Source: DAOTTI01 sp034437795
GTDB lineage: Bacteria; Chloroflexota; UBA11872; UBA12225
Direction: 5' to 3'
Length of the DNA stretch: 46,159 bases
Assembly (NCBI GenBank): GCA_034437795.1
Contig: DAOTTI010000216.1
Location: forward strand, 1 to 46,159
Shown here: positions 27,665-36,920 of the stretch, piece after piece
Layout: each line of letters begins with the position of its first letter
Numbering within the stretch: position 1 is the first letter of the stretch
Notes under the pieces: model-generated
The model's input: only the letters and a program-made list of their open reading frames with translations
Databases searched by the model: none
What the model was told of the DNA's origin: nothing
Position numbers and translations under genes: made by a program

Positions 27665-28813
27665 ATGAACCGACTCACCATGAACCGGCGCCACCTGCTC
27701 GCCAGCACCGCCACCCCTGCCCTCCTAGCGGCCGGTTCCGCCGCGGCCGCCTGCGCCCCAGCGCCGCCCCCGCCAGCGCGGACCATCCCGCACGCCGACG
27801 TCCCTCCCTGGGGGACCAACACCTTCCTGCACAAGGAGGTGGAGCTGTGGAAGAAGCAGCGCACGATCAAGATGATCCAGGAGGCGGGGATCGTCTGGGT
27901 CAAGCAGCACTTCCCCTGGGAAGACATCGAGCAGCCCCGCAAGGGCCAGTTCTACGACGTCAAGTACAACCAAGGCACCTGGGATAAGTACGACGAGATC
28001 GTCAAGCTGACCGAGGAGGCGGGGCTCAGGCTCATCGTGCGACTGGACCGCCCGCCGGCGTGGGCGCGCTCGGATAAGCAGCATCCCGAACGGCCGCCGG
28101 AGAACTTCGACGACTACGGCGACTTCGCCGCCGCTGTGGCGGCACGCTACCGCGGGCGCGTCAACCACTTCCAGATCTGGAACGAGCCCAACCTGGGGGA
28201 GGAGTGGACCGGCAAACCGGATGCGGCGGAATACGTCCGCCTGCTCAAGATCGGCTACCAGCGGATCAAGGAGGCCAATCCCGAAGCGGTGATCCTCTCC
28301 GCACCCCTGGCCATCAACACCGAGCAGGGGCCGCTGCACCTCAACGAGCTAGACTTCCTGGACCAGATGTACCAGGCCGGCGCCAAGCCGTTCTTCGACG
28401 TGCTCTCCGCCAACGCCTACGGCATGGACCGGCCGCCGGCGGACCCGCCGGCCAAGAACGTGCTCAACTTCCGGCGCGTCGAACTCCTGCGCCAGGTGAT
28501 GGAGAAGCACGGCGACACGAACAAGGCCGTCTGGTTCAATGAATACGGATGGAACGCCGCGCCCAGGGAGATGCCGAAGGAGCAGCTGATCTGGCAGCGG
28601 GTCACGGAGAAGCAGCAGGCCGACTGGACGGTGGAAGGGGTACAGTACGGGCGCCGGAACTGGCCCTGGGCCGGCGTCTTCTGCACCTGGTATTTCCGGC
28701 AGGTGGGAGACATCCCGCCCGCCAAGGCCGAGTACTACTTCCGCCTCGTCGATCCCGATTTCACCCCCCGCCCGGTGTATAACGCCATCAAGGCTGCCAA
28801 CAGCAAGAAGTAG
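27665..28813 (+). CDS. GH39/GH5-like glycoside hydrolase-fold lipoprotein
   Basis: A 382-residue exported protein. The N-terminus has a Tat-like NRRHLL and hydrophobic stretch ending AAAAC, a plausible lipobox (the second Met at 27680 may be the true start). The rest is a clan-A (beta/alpha)8 barrel: the acid/base Glu is E174 in IWNEPNLGEEW and the nucleophile E293 in WFNEYGWN. Other barrel landmarks are VKQHFPWEDIE, RPPAWARS and LSANAYGMD. The likely role is cleavage or binding of a polysaccharide at the cell surface. The next gene is a longer paralogue of this barrel fused to an O-antigen ligase, so both probably serve one glycan system. Confidence 0.8.
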   Translation: MNRLTMNRRHLLASTATPALLAAGSAAAACAPAPPPPARTIPHADVPPWGTNTFLHKEVELWKKQRTIKMIQEAGIVWVKQHFPWEDIEQPRKGQFYDVKYNQGTWDKYDEIVKLTEEAGLRLIVRLDRPPAWARSDKQHPERPPENFDDYGDFAAAVAARYRGRVNHFQIWNEPNLGEEWTGKPDAAEYVRLLKIGYQRIKEANPEAVILSAPLAINTEQGPLHLNELDFLDQMYQAGAKPFFDVLSANAYGMDRPPADPPAKNVLNFRRVELLRQVMEKHGDTNKAVWFNEYGWNAAPREMPKEQLIWQRVTEKQQADWTVEGVQYGRRNWPWAGVFCTWYFRQVGDIPPAKAEYYFRLVDPDFTPRPVYNAIKAANSKK

Positions 28814-28827
28814 CCGAGTGACGCCTG

Positions 28828-31800
28828 ATGCGTGATCAGGAACGGCCCCCGCGCCCGGCGCCGGCCACGACGCATCAGGCCATCCTCACCGCCTGCGCCG
28901 CCGTCTTCTGGGCCCTCGCCCTGGCCGGCGCCACCGCCGGCTTCGTCGTCGGGCGCCTGGTCTACGAGCGGGGCGTCGTCTATGGCGATCCGGGACCGGC
29001 CCTGCCCGACCTCGACGGCCCGCAACGGGCCATCAACACCCAGCTGGAGCTCGAGCCGGATGCCGAGGCGCAGCGCCACAGCCTGCGGCTGATCCGCCAG
29101 GCCGGCTTCGGCTGGATCCGCCAGCAGTTCCAGTGGGCCGAGATGGAGCCGGCCAAGGGCCAGTTCTACGATCCCGCCCGCGCTGAGAGCACCTGGGCGC
29201 GCTACGACCAGATGGTGGCGCTGGCCCGCGCCGAGGGTCTGCGCGTCATCGCCCGCATCGACCGTCCGCCTTCCTGGGCGCGACCGCCGGGCAGCTATGA
29301 GACCGCCCCGCCCCGTGACGTGCGCGACTTCGCCGACTTCGTCACGGCCTTCGTCGAGCACTATCGCGGCCAGATCGATCATATCCAGATCTGGAACGAG
29401 CCCAACCTGAACACCGAGTGGGGGCAACGCCCGGACGACCCACCGGGCACGGTCCCCGTCGATCCGGCGCACTACGTGCAGCTGCTCAAGGCCGGCTACG
29501 AGGCCGCCAAGCGCGCCAATCCCGCCGTGCGGGTGCTCAGCGCCGCCCTGGCCCAGACCCTGGAGCCGGACGCGCCGGGGGCCAACGGCCTCGACGACCT
29601 GCTCTACCTGGACCGGATGTACCAGTATGGCGCGCGGCCGTACTTCGACATCCTGGCCGCCAACGCCTATGGCCTGCGCACAGGGCCGGACGATCGCCTG
29701 GTCAGCCCCAGACACACCAACTTCTCGCGCGTGCTCCTTACTCGCGACGTCATGCTCCGCCACGGCGATGCCGGCAAGGCCGTCTGGGTGGCCGAGTTCG
29801 GCTGGAACGCCCTCCCCCCGAGCTGGAAGGGGGCGCCATCTCCCTGGGGCCAGGTCTCTGAGCGCCAGCAGGCCGCCTACATCGTCGGCGCCTACGAGCG
29901 CGCCAGGCAGGAATGGCCGTGGATGGGCCCGATGGCCCTGTGGCTGTTCAAGAAGCCGGGGGCCCATCCAGACGATCCCACGCCCTACTTCAGCATCGTG
30001 GACGCCGGCGCCCGACCGCGGCCCGCCTACGAGGCGCTGGCGCGCACTGCCGGCGCGCCGGTCCTGGGGCCGGGAGTACACCAGGAGTCGTCGGCAGGGC
30101 TGACCTTTACCGGCACGTGGCAGTGGACGCCGGACGCCAGCGCCTCGCTGGGCGCCTTCAGGGAGAGCCCGATCTCCGGTGCCACCATGCGGGCCCGGTT
30201 TTTCGGCAGCAGCGTCGAGGTGGTGGCGCCGGTCGGGCCCAGCCGCGGCATCGCGTTCGTGCGGATCAACGGCACCGCGCTGCTGGCCAACCGGCTCCCC
30301 CTCAACCGCCACGGCCAGGCCGTCCTCGACTTCTATGCCCCCGAGCCTCAGCCTCAGCGCCGTCTGGCCATCGCCAGTGGCCTGCCGGCCCGCGAGCACG
30401 AGCTGGAGATTACCGTCAGCGGCGAGCACGCGCCGGCCGCCCAGGCGCCCGGTGTCGGCATCGACGCCATCGTCGTCTCCCGCGCCCGGCCCGTACTCCC
30501 CGCGCTGGCCCTGGGCGGCGCCGGCGCGGGAAGCCTGCTGGCCGCTCTGTGGCTCCTGCGGCCGGCGATCCAGCCCCGCCTGGAGCGCCTGGCTCTCGCG
30601 CCAACGGCGGATCTGGCTGCACTCGCAGAGCAGGCCACCTGGCAGCGTCTCTGGCGGCAGGCGGTCGATCTGCCCTGGCGCCGGCTGGCCGTGCTGGCGC
30701 TGGCCGCCTCGCTGCCCCTGGCCCCACTCACGCTCCCGACGCCGGCCGGGCGCTACTCACCGGTGGAGCTCCTGGCCGTGCTCTGCGCCGGCGCTGGTGC
30801 GGTGCGCCTCTACCTGTGGGGGCGCCTGGGCCGCTGGGGCGCGTTTGGCGGCCCGGCCCTGCTCCTGGCGGTGGCGGGGCTGGTGTCCCTTGTCGTGGCG
30901 GACTATCCGCGCCTGGCGTTGCGTGAGCTACGCACGCTGATCCTGGAGCCGGTCGCCTTCTACTTCGTCGCCCGGTCCGCCTTCCACGGGCCACGTGACG
31001 CGTTGCGCCTCAGCGCCGCCCTGGTGGCCGGCGCCACGGCGGCCAGCCTGCTGGCCCTGCTCCAGGCCCTGACCGGCCTTGGCCTCATCGCCGCCGAAGG
31101 CGTCGGGCGCGCCACCGCCACCTATCCCAGCCCCAACAACCTGGCCCTGTTCCTCGACCGCGCCGTGCCCCTGGCTGCAGCCCTGGCCCTCGCCCGACCC
31201 TCGCCGGCCGGGCCCGCGCGGCGTGCCGTAGAGACGGATGGACGCCCTCGCCCCGCCGGACTGGCCCGCGCCCTGTGGGCCGCAGCGGCGCTGGCCGGGG
31301 CGGCGGCCCTGTTCTTTACCTTCTCCCGCGGGGCGTGGATCGCCACCGCCGTCGCCCTGCTCGTGGTCACCGCAGCGCTGCTGCCGCGCCGCTTGCTGGC
31401 CCGCCGGCGGCGCGTCCTCGCCCTGGCCGCCGGCCTGGGCCTCCTGCTGCTGGTGGCCGGCGCCATGCTGGCGCTGCGCGTCGAGCGCTTCGGATCGCTC
31501 ATCCGCCCGGAGGGCACGGGGGTCCTGCGCATCCACCTTTGGCAGGCGGCCGCGGACATGATCCGCGACCATCCGCTGTGGGGGATCGGGCTGGACCAGT
31601 TCCTCTACCACTATCCGCGGTACATCCGCCCCGAGGCCTGGCGCGAGCCAAATCTGTCCCACCCGCACAACATCCTGCTCGATTTCTGGCTCCGCCTGGG
31701 TATACTCGGCCTCGTCGCCCTGGCGTGGGGCGCCTGGATGCTGGCGCGCCTGCTGCGCCTGGCCCCCGGCGCGCCTGGCACCGCCGTCCCGCGAGCGCTC

Positions 31801-32040
31801 CAAGCCGGCGCCGCGGGGGCGGCCGTGGCGATGCTGGTGCATGGCCTGGTTGACAACTCCTACTTCGTGCTCGATCTCGCCTATACCACCTGGATCATCT
31901 GCCTGGTTGCCGAGCTGGCGCCCGAGCCTGACCACCGGCCTGCTCGCCGCGACGCCGCTCCGTCGCTTGGCTGCGCGTCGGCGGGAGTTGCCTCGCCGGA
32001 CGGCAGCGCGCATCCGAGCCTCGTGCAGGGCAGGCGGTAG
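28828..32040 (+). CDS. Fusion: GH39-like barrel + carbohydrate-binding-like domain + O-antigen ligase
   Basis: A 1070-residue membrane protein in one intact frame. After a signal-anchor helix (AVFWALALAGATAGFVVG) come: a GH39-like barrel (about 60-405) with Glu191 in IWNEPNLNTEW and Glu323 in VAEFGWN; a beta-sandwich-like stretch (about 415-560) with FFGSSVEVVAPVGPSRG and LPAREHELEITVSGEH; and a polytopic Wzy/WaaL-type region (about 570-1050) with many membrane helices and the ligase-like DHPLWGIGLDQFLYHYPRYI. The combination would put a sugar-bond-acting barrel outside the membrane next to a glycan ligase or polymerase. The ATG at 28828 lies within heptamer-like bases (GTGACGC CTGATGC). Confidence 0.8.
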   Translation: MRDQERPPRPAPATTHQAILTACAAVFWALALAGATAGFVVGRLVYERGVVYGDPGPALPDLDGPQRAINTQLELEPDAEAQRHSLRLIRQAGFGWIRQQFQWAEMEPAKGQFYDPARAESTWARYDQMVALARAEGLRVIARIDRPPSWARPPGSYETAPPRDVRDFADFVTAFVEHYRGQIDHIQIWNEPNLNTEWGQRPDDPPGTVPVDPAHYVQLLKAGYEAAKRANPAVRVLSAALAQTLEPDAPGANGLDDLLYLDRMYQYGARPYFDILAANAYGLRTGPDDRLVSPRHTNFSRVLLTRDVMLRHGDAGKAVWVAEFGWNALPPSWKGAPSPWGQVSERQQAAYIVGAYERARQEWPWMGPMALWLFKKPGAHPDDPTPYFSIVDAGARPRPAYEALARTAGAPVLGPGVHQESSAGLTFTGTWQWTPDASASLGAFRESPISGATMRARFFGSSVEVVAPVGPSRGIAFVRINGTALLANRLPLNRHGQAVLDFYAPEPQPQRRLAIASGLPAREHELEITVSGEHAPAAQAPGVGIDAIVVSRARPVLPALALGGAGAGSLLAALWLLRPAIQPRLERLALAPTADLAALAEQATWQRLWRQAVDLPWRRLAVLALAASLPLAPLTLPTPAGRYSPVELLAVLCAGAGAVRLYLWGRLGRWGAFGGPALLLAVAGLVSLVVADYPRLALRELRTLILEPVAFYFVARSAFHGPRDALRLSAALVAGATAASLLALLQALTGLGLIAAEGVGRATATYPSPNNLALFLDRAVPLAAALALARPSPAGPARRAVETDGRPRPAGLARALWAAAALAGAAALFFTFSRGAWIATAVALLVVTAALLPRRLLARRRRVLALAAGLGLLLLVAGAMLALRVERFGSLIRPEGTGVLRIHLWQAAADMIRDHPLWGIGLDQFLYHYPRYIRPEAWREPNLSHPHNILLDFWLRLGILGLVALAWGAWMLARLLRLAPGAPGTAVPRALQAGAAGAAVAMLVHGLVDNSYFVLDLAYTTWIICLVAELAPEPDHRPARRDAAPSLGCASAGVASPDGSAHPSLVQGRR

Positions 32041-32123
32041 GATGGTGCCCGTATGACGAGGGCGGACACCTCCCCGAGACGCGGGGCCCATCCAGTCGAT
32101 CCTGGACCGGCGGTGGCAGGACC

Positions 32124-33566
32124 ATGGCCGGGATGACGGCGGTCACCCACGCCCACGCGCGCTCGCATGCGCCAAAGGCCCCGTCGCCCTGGCTGCTCAT
32201 GCTGCCGCTGGGCCTGGCCATCGCCCTGCTTCCGCCGGCGCTCACCGGCCAGCTGGTTGTTGGCCTGGCCGCCGGGGCCATGGTGCTGGCCCGTCCGCGA
32301 TGGGCGCTCTACTTCCTGGCCGTCACCGTCCCCTATCAGTCCCTGGCCGACTTCAAGTTCTTCGGGGCCAGCGTCTCCATCACCGAAGGGGTCGTCGCCC
32401 TGCTGCTCATCGGCTGGCTGACGCACGTGGCCGGCACCCGTGCGGCCGGCCGGCCGGCCCGGTCCCCCTGGATCACCCCCATCACCCCGGCCGTCGGCGT
32501 CTTGCTGCTGGCGCTGCTGCTCTCCGTGTTCGTCGCCGAGGATCTCAGCCGCTCCGCTAAGGAGCTGCTCAAGTGGATGGAGCTGGCTGCCGTCTACGTC
32601 GCCGGCCGGAGCCTGCTCGACACACCGGGGAGCCGGCGCGTGCTCCTGGTCTGGCTCATCGTCGCGGCCGTCTCCCAGGCGCTCGTGGGCCTGGGCCAGG
32701 CCGTGCTACAGATCGGGCCGTCGCACTTCATGATCGGCGGCGTGCTGATGCGCGCCTACGGCACCTTCGAGCAGCCTAACCCGTTCGGCGGGTATCTGGG
32801 GCTAACCCTCCCGCTGATCGCCGCCCTGGTCCTCTTCGGCCTGCGGCCGGGATGGTGGCGGCGCCTGGCCTCGGCGGCCCTAGCCCTGCTCGTCACCGCC
32901 GTGGTGCTCACGCTCTCCCGTGGGGCCTGGGCCGGCCAGACGGTGGCCTTGCTGCTGGTGCTCATGGCCGGCAGCCGCGCCGCCCGCCACGCCCTCCTGG
33001 CCCTCGGCGCCTTCGCGGCCATCCTAGCCATCGCCGCCTGGCCCCTGCTGCCGGCCGAGTTCACCGTCCGCTTTACCAGTGTGGTCACCAGTCTGGCCGA
33101 GTTCGGCACGCTCCACGAGGCCATCGTGACGCCCGAGAACTGGGCCGTCTACGAGCGCCTCTCCCAGTGGTACGCCGGCTGGCAGATGTTCCGCGACAAC
33201 TGGCTCCTGGGGGTGGGCATCGGCAATTACAATAGCGCCTACGACGCCTACCGGCTGGATCAATGGCCGGTGGCACTGGGGCACGCCCACAACCACTATC
33301 TCACCATCGCGGCCGAAGCTGGGCTGCTGGGGCTGAGCGCCTACCTCGGGTTTCTGGCCACGGTCTTCCGCGTGGGGATGCACTCGCTCCGGCGGGCACA
33401 GGACCGACTGGGCCGGGCGGCGGCGATTGGTATCCTTGGGAGCCTTACCGGGTTCGCCACCCACAACATGTTCGACGTCCTGTTTGTGCACGGCATGGGA
33501 GTTACGGTAGGGCTGCTCCTGGCGTTACTGGAAAGCGTGCCCCGCCGTCTGGAAGACCGGGAGTGA
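32124..33566 (+). CDS. O-antigen ligase / polymerase family membrane protein
   Basis: A 480-residue protein with about 11-12 hydrophobic segments and the Wzy_C region: YGTFEQPNPFGGYLGLTLPL, TLSRGAWAGQTVALLLVLMA, then a large outer loop with MFRDNWLLGVGIGNYNSAYD and HAHNHYLTIAAEAGLLG. The His and Arg positions match O-antigen ligases and polymerases that transfer lipid-linked glycan. It shares the pattern of the C-terminal domain of the preceding 1070-residue protein, so the cluster has two ligase-type proteins. Its start is 83 bp after the previous stop. Confidence 0.88.
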   Translation: MAGMTAVTHAHARSHAPKAPSPWLLMLPLGLAIALLPPALTGQLVVGLAAGAMVLARPRWALYFLAVTVPYQSLADFKFFGASVSITEGVVALLLIGWLTHVAGTRAAGRPARSPWITPITPAVGVLLLALLLSVFVAEDLSRSAKELLKWMELAAVYVAGRSLLDTPGSRRVLLVWLIVAAVSQALVGLGQAVLQIGPSHFMIGGVLMRAYGTFEQPNPFGGYLGLTLPLIAALVLFGLRPGWWRRLASAALALLVTAVVLTLSRGAWAGQTVALLLVLMAGSRAARHALLALGAFAAILAIAAWPLLPAEFTVRFTSVVTSLAEFGTLHEAIVTPENWAVYERLSQWYAGWQMFRDNWLLGVGIGNYNSAYDAYRLDQWPVALGHAHNHYLTIAAEAGLLGLSAYLGFLATVFRVGMHSLRRAQDRLGRAAAIGILGSLTGFATHNMFDVLFVHGMGVTVGLLLALLESVPRRLEDRE

Positions 33567-33622
33567 CGGGCGCCACTGCCGGTCCCCGGCGACAGGAGGG
33601 CACAGCAGAGAAGAGCAGACGC

Positions 33623-34723
33623 ATGATTGACGCCGATGCGGCACGGCCCATGATGGCCCCCGAGAGTATCCCTGCCCGCGGCCGGCCAGCGGACCAGCCG
33701 CCTGACGCCCCCGCCCGCAGCCGGCCCGCCGGCCGGCCGCTAGACGACACCGGCGCGCGTGACGGGGACGAGCGGGCGGTCAGCCTGGAGCGGCGCTTCT
33801 TCAACGTCAAGACCGCCATCTCGTTCGTGATCGGGATCGCCATCCTGGTCTCGCTCCTGCGGGTGACCAGCATCCACCCCGCGGAGATCCTCGAGCAGCT
33901 GAAGCGGGTCAACCCGCAGGTGTACGTCTTGGCCTGGCTCAGCTACTTCCTGACCTTCCCCGTGCGGGGCTTCCGCTGGCAGAAGCTGCTCCGGAATGTC
34001 GGGACCCGGCTCCCGCTCCTGCCGCTGACGGAGGTCATCTTCATCTCCTGGTTCGTCAATAGCGTGCTGCCCGGCAAGATGGGCGATCTGTACCGCGGCC
34101 TCCTCCTACGGCGCGAGTACGGCCTCTCCTTCTCGCGAACCGTCGGCACGGTCGTCGCCGAGCGCGTCGTCGACCTCCTGGCCCTGATCCTTCTGCTGGG
34201 CGTGACCGGTTATCTGGTCCTGCGTCACCGCGTCTCCCCCTTCGTGGACCAGATGCTCCACCTTGGGTGGATCGGCCTGGCCGTCCTGCTCGCCGGTATG
34301 CTGGTCACCTATCGCTACGGGGAGCGAGTGGTCTCCTTCTTCCCTGAACGGGTGCAGGAGAAGTACGCCAAGTTCGCGCACGGCACGTTCTCCTCGCTCC
34401 GGGGCCTGCCCCTGCTGGCGCTCCTGACCGTCCTGGCCTGGTCGGCGGAGGCGGGGAGGCTCTTCTTCGTGATGCAGTCGCTCCAGGTGCACATCGGCCC
34501 CCTGGGCGCGCTGTTCACTGTCGCGGCCATCTCGCTGGCCCTGATCGTGCCCACACCGGGCGGGCTGGGAGGGGTGGAGGCCGCCTTCGTCGGCGTGCTG
34601 GCCGTCTTCGGCGTGCCGGTCCAGCTAGCCCTGGCCGTCGCCATCCTGGACCGGCTCATCAGCTACTACAGCCTTATCGCCCTTGGCCTGCCGGCCTTCC
34701 TGCTCAGCAAGCGAGGCAGGTAA
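33623..34723 (+). CDS. Flippase-like integral membrane protein (LPG synthase TM / UPF0104 family)
   Basis: A 366-residue protein with a cytoplasmic Pro/Arg-rich leader (about 1-65) and seven or eight membrane helices. Family marks: AWLSYFLTFPVRGFRWQKLL, FISWFVNSVLPGKMGDLYRG and LALIVPTPGGLGGVEAAFVG. This is the membrane domain of lysylphosphatidylglycerol synthase, which on its own is proposed to move lipids or lipid-linked sugars across the membrane. The frame is open upstream to 33263 in the preceding gene; ATG 33623 is used because it clears that gene and precedes the first helix. In a polysaccharide cluster a glycolipid-handling role is likely. Confidence 0.85.
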   Translation: MIDADAARPMMAPESIPARGRPADQPPDAPARSRPAGRPLDDTGARDGDERAVSLERRFFNVKTAISFVIGIAILVSLLRVTSIHPAEILEQLKRVNPQVYVLAWLSYFLTFPVRGFRWQKLLRNVGTRLPLLPLTEVIFISWFVNSVLPGKMGDLYRGLLLRREYGLSFSRTVGTVVAERVVDLLALILLLGVTGYLVLRHRVSPFVDQMLHLGWIGLAVLLAGMLVTYRYGERVVSFFPERVQEKYAKFAHGTFSSLRGLPLLALLTVLAWSAEAGRLFFVMQSLQVHIGPLGALFTVAAISLALIVPTPGGLGGVEAAFVGVLAVFGVPVQLALAVAILDRLISYYSLIALGLPAFLLSKRGR

Positions 34724-34728
34724 GGGAG

Positions 34729-34885
34729 GTGGTGATCAGGTGGTGATCCGCTCGCTCGCCTCCGGCGGGCTCGCCGTGATCAGGTGGGGATCAAGTGGTG
34801 ATCAGGTGGCGATCGTCTCCTGCGACGTGATCACGACCTGGCAGCAACTTGACAGCAACTTGACAGCAACCTGATCACCACCTGA
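34729..34885. repeat. 11-bp helical-phase tandem repeats upstream of the glycosyltransferase gene
   Basis: Three blocks of gapless 11-bp units. Block 1 (34729-34750): GTGGTGATCAG, GTGGTGATCCG. Block 2 (34773-34816): GCCGTGATCAG, GTGGGGATCAA, GTGGTGATCAG, GTGGCGATCGT. Block 3 (34842-34885), reversed: CAGCAACTTGA twice, CAGCAACCTGA, TCACCACCTGA. Bases 34732-34748 and 34873-34889 form a 17-bp perfect inverted pair. It fills almost the whole gap before the GT4 gene. The consensus matches the array at 19932. Confidence 0.88.
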
Positions 34886-34914
34886 TCACGCGAGCGCAGC
34901 GAGCCAACCCCACC

Positions 34915-36045
34915 ATGCACGTCGCCGTCGACTTCACCGCCGGGGTGCGCCAGCCTGCGGGGGTCGGCCGGTACACGCGGTCGCTCGTCAAGGCGCTGGC
35001 GACCTCGCCCGGGCCGGCGCTGGACCTGACACTCCTGTGGGCAGGTCCGGCGCGCGTGCCGCCACCGGCGGACTGGCCGCATACCCGCACGCGCCGGCTC
35101 CCCCTGCCGGAGCGCTGGATGACGATCCTCTGGCAGCGCGCCCGCGTGCCGCTGCCCGCGGACGTGCTCGCCGGCGGGGCTGACGTCTTCTACTCGCCCG
35201 ACTTCGCCCTCCCTCCCCTGCGACGCGCCCGTTCGGCGGTGACCGTCCACGATCTCTCATTCCTGACCCACCCCCAGACGCATTACCCGCCGCTGCGGGC
35301 CTACCTCGAGCAGGTGGTGCCCCGCTCGGTCGCCCGCGCCGACCTGGTCCTGGCCGACTCGGAGCAGACCAGACGCGATCTCGTCTCCTATCTGGGCGTG
35401 CCGGAGCAAAAGGTCGCCGTCGTGCTCAGCGCGCCGGACCCCGCCTTTCAGCGGGTCGAGGATGAGGCGCAGCGACGGGCCGTGCTCCAGCGGTGGGGCA
35501 TCGATGGCCCCTACGTTATCTCCGTGGGCACCATCCAGCCGCGCAAGAACCTGCCGGCCATCTTTCAGGCGCTGCGCCGGCTGCGCGACGATGGGCAGGA
35601 CCTGCTCCTAGTTCACGTTGGCGGGAAAGGGTGGCTCTACGAGCCCATCTTCGCCGCGCTGGACGCTAGTGGGGTCAAGGACCGCGTGCGCCTCCTGCAA
35701 GGCGTGGGCGACGCCGACCTGGCGGCGCTCTACAGCGGCGCGATGGCGCTCGTGTTCCCGTCCCTGTACGAAGGCTTCGGCCTGCCGTGCCTGGAGGCCA
35801 TGGCGTGCGGTACCCCCGTGATCGCCTCCAATGCCGGCTCACTGCCTGAGGTGGTCGGCGACGCTGGCATCCTGGTCGACCCGCACGACATCGACGCGAT
35901 CGCGACCGGCGTCAAGCGCCTGCTCGATGACGCGGACCTTCGGGAAGCGCTCATCCGTCGGGGATACGAGCAGGCCGTCCGCTTCCGGTGGGAAACGAGC
36001 GGCCTGCAGCTGCGGGGGCTGTTGGCGGGGCTGGCCCAGCGTTGA
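34915..36045 (+). CDS. Glycosyltransferase family 4
   Basis: A 376-residue GT-B fold enzyme. The N-terminus is VAVDFTAGVRQPAGVGRYTR, the donor-side domain has VISVGTIQPRKNLPAIFQAL, and the nucleotide-sugar site is PSLYEGFGLPCLEAMACGTP followed by SNAGSLPEVVGDAG with the conserved Glu pair. It should add a sugar to a growing glycan using an NDP-sugar; donor and acceptor cannot be read. It closes the surface-polysaccharide cluster and has the 11-bp repeat block directly upstream. Confidence 0.93.
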   Translation: MHVAVDFTAGVRQPAGVGRYTRSLVKALATSPGPALDLTLLWAGPARVPPPADWPHTRTRRLPLPERWMTILWQRARVPLPADVLAGGADVFYSPDFALPPLRRARSAVTVHDLSFLTHPQTHYPPLRAYLEQVVPRSVARADLVLADSEQTRRDLVSYLGVPEQKVAVVLSAPDPAFQRVEDEAQRRAVLQRWGIDGPYVISVGTIQPRKNLPAIFQALRRLRDDGQDLLLVHVGGKGWLYEPIFAALDASGVKDRVRLLQGVGDADLAALYSGAMALVFPSLYEGFGLPCLEAMACGTPVIASNAGSLPEVVGDAGILVDPHDIDAIATGVKRLLDDADLREALIRRGYEQAVRFRWETSGLQLRGLLAGLAQR

Positions 36046-36110
36046 CGCCCCTGCGGCACTCGTGCGCCCGCCCGCCGCGCGCCTGGTGCGCGACGGTCAG
36101 CAGGGTTCGC

Positions 36111-36920
36111 TCAGCGCTGGCGAGGCCATGGCCTGGTCAGGGTGATGGTCATCTCCATTTGTCCGTCCCTGGCGTAGAAGAGCTTGAGCCGCCCCGTACC
36201 CGTCGGGCCATCCAGCGCGATCGCCTCGTCTTCGGTCGCCTGCGCCACCTCCAATAGCGTGGCCAGGTCCACCTCGAGCCGCTTGAGGTAGTGGTGGATC
36301 GCGCGGGGCAGAAACCGCTCGGCACTGCCGGCCAGGACCATCGGCAGGGTGGCTGTAAACTCTTTCTCCCCGTCCTCGACGTAGAACTCGAGCGAGCGCT
36401 CAGCGCCGCGGCCGGGGTGGTGTGGCGCCGGCACGCTCACCCGCGGGGGCGGTGGCGCCACCGGCGCGCTCACCCGCGGTGGCGGTGGCGCCACCGGCGC
36501 GGTCGGTGGCGGGGGTGGAGGTGGCGGCGACGGGGCATCTGGCCGGTCCCAGCGCAGCAGCACGTCCGGCGCCATCGCGCCGCCTCGGCCCAGCATCGCC
36601 ACCGCGCCGACCGGCCCAAAGGGCCGGCGAGGGCCAAAAGGCCCCTCAGGACCAAACGGACCTGTGGGGCCAAACAGGCCCCCCATCGCGCCGCGCCTCC
36701 GGCCGGCCGGCTGCTCTGGTTCCAGCGCCTTCAGCAGTTCTTCGGCCTCGTCGGCCGTAATCTTCCCCTCGGCCAGCAGGCGCAGGATGCGCTGGCGCTC
36801 GTCGCGTCCCTCGCCGGCGGTGCGCTCGTCCTGGGCGCGTTCGGCCGCGCGGGCCGCTTCGTCGCGTGTCTCATCGTCCTGGCGGGTCTCATCGTCGTTG
36901 CTCACCGGTTCGGTGCTCAT
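36111..36920 (-). CDS. SHOCT-like domain protein with low-complexity linkers
   Basis: A 269-residue acidic protein. After a charged leader comes a short SHOCT-like helical hairpin, ILRLLAEGKITADEAEELLK (about 44-63), a motif of DUF4097/LiaX-type and related regulators. Then come GPxGPFGPEGPFGP repeats, a Pro-rich tract and two copies of APPPPRVS, and a C-terminal alpha/beta part (SLEFYVEDGEKEFTATLPMV, LKLFYARDGQMEMTITLTRP) that I do not recognise. The ATG overlaps the stop of the DUF2089 gene (ATGA, 36920-36917), so both are one operon. A regulatory or oligomerising role is inferred. Confidence 0.75.
   Translation of the reverse strand: MSTEPVSNDDETRQDDETRDEAARAAERAQDERTAGEGRDERQRILRLLAEGKITADEAEELLKALEPEQPAGRRRGAMGGLFGPTGPFGPEGPFGPRRPFGPVGAVAMLGRGGAMAPDVLLRWDRPDAPSPPPPPPPPTAPVAPPPPRVSAPVAPPPPRVSVPAPHHPGRGAERSLEFYVEDGEKEFTATLPMVLAGSAERFLPRAIHHYLKRLEVDLATLLEVAQATEDEAIALDGPTGTGRLKLFYARDGQMEMTITLTRPWPRQR

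Noticed and set aside
28735..30429. Long minus-strand frame opposite the GH/ligase fusion
   Set aside because: Shadow of a well-supported gene in a strongly codon-biased region.
34729..34885. CRISPR array
   Set aside because: Repeats are 11 bp with no spacers and no cas genes are in the window.
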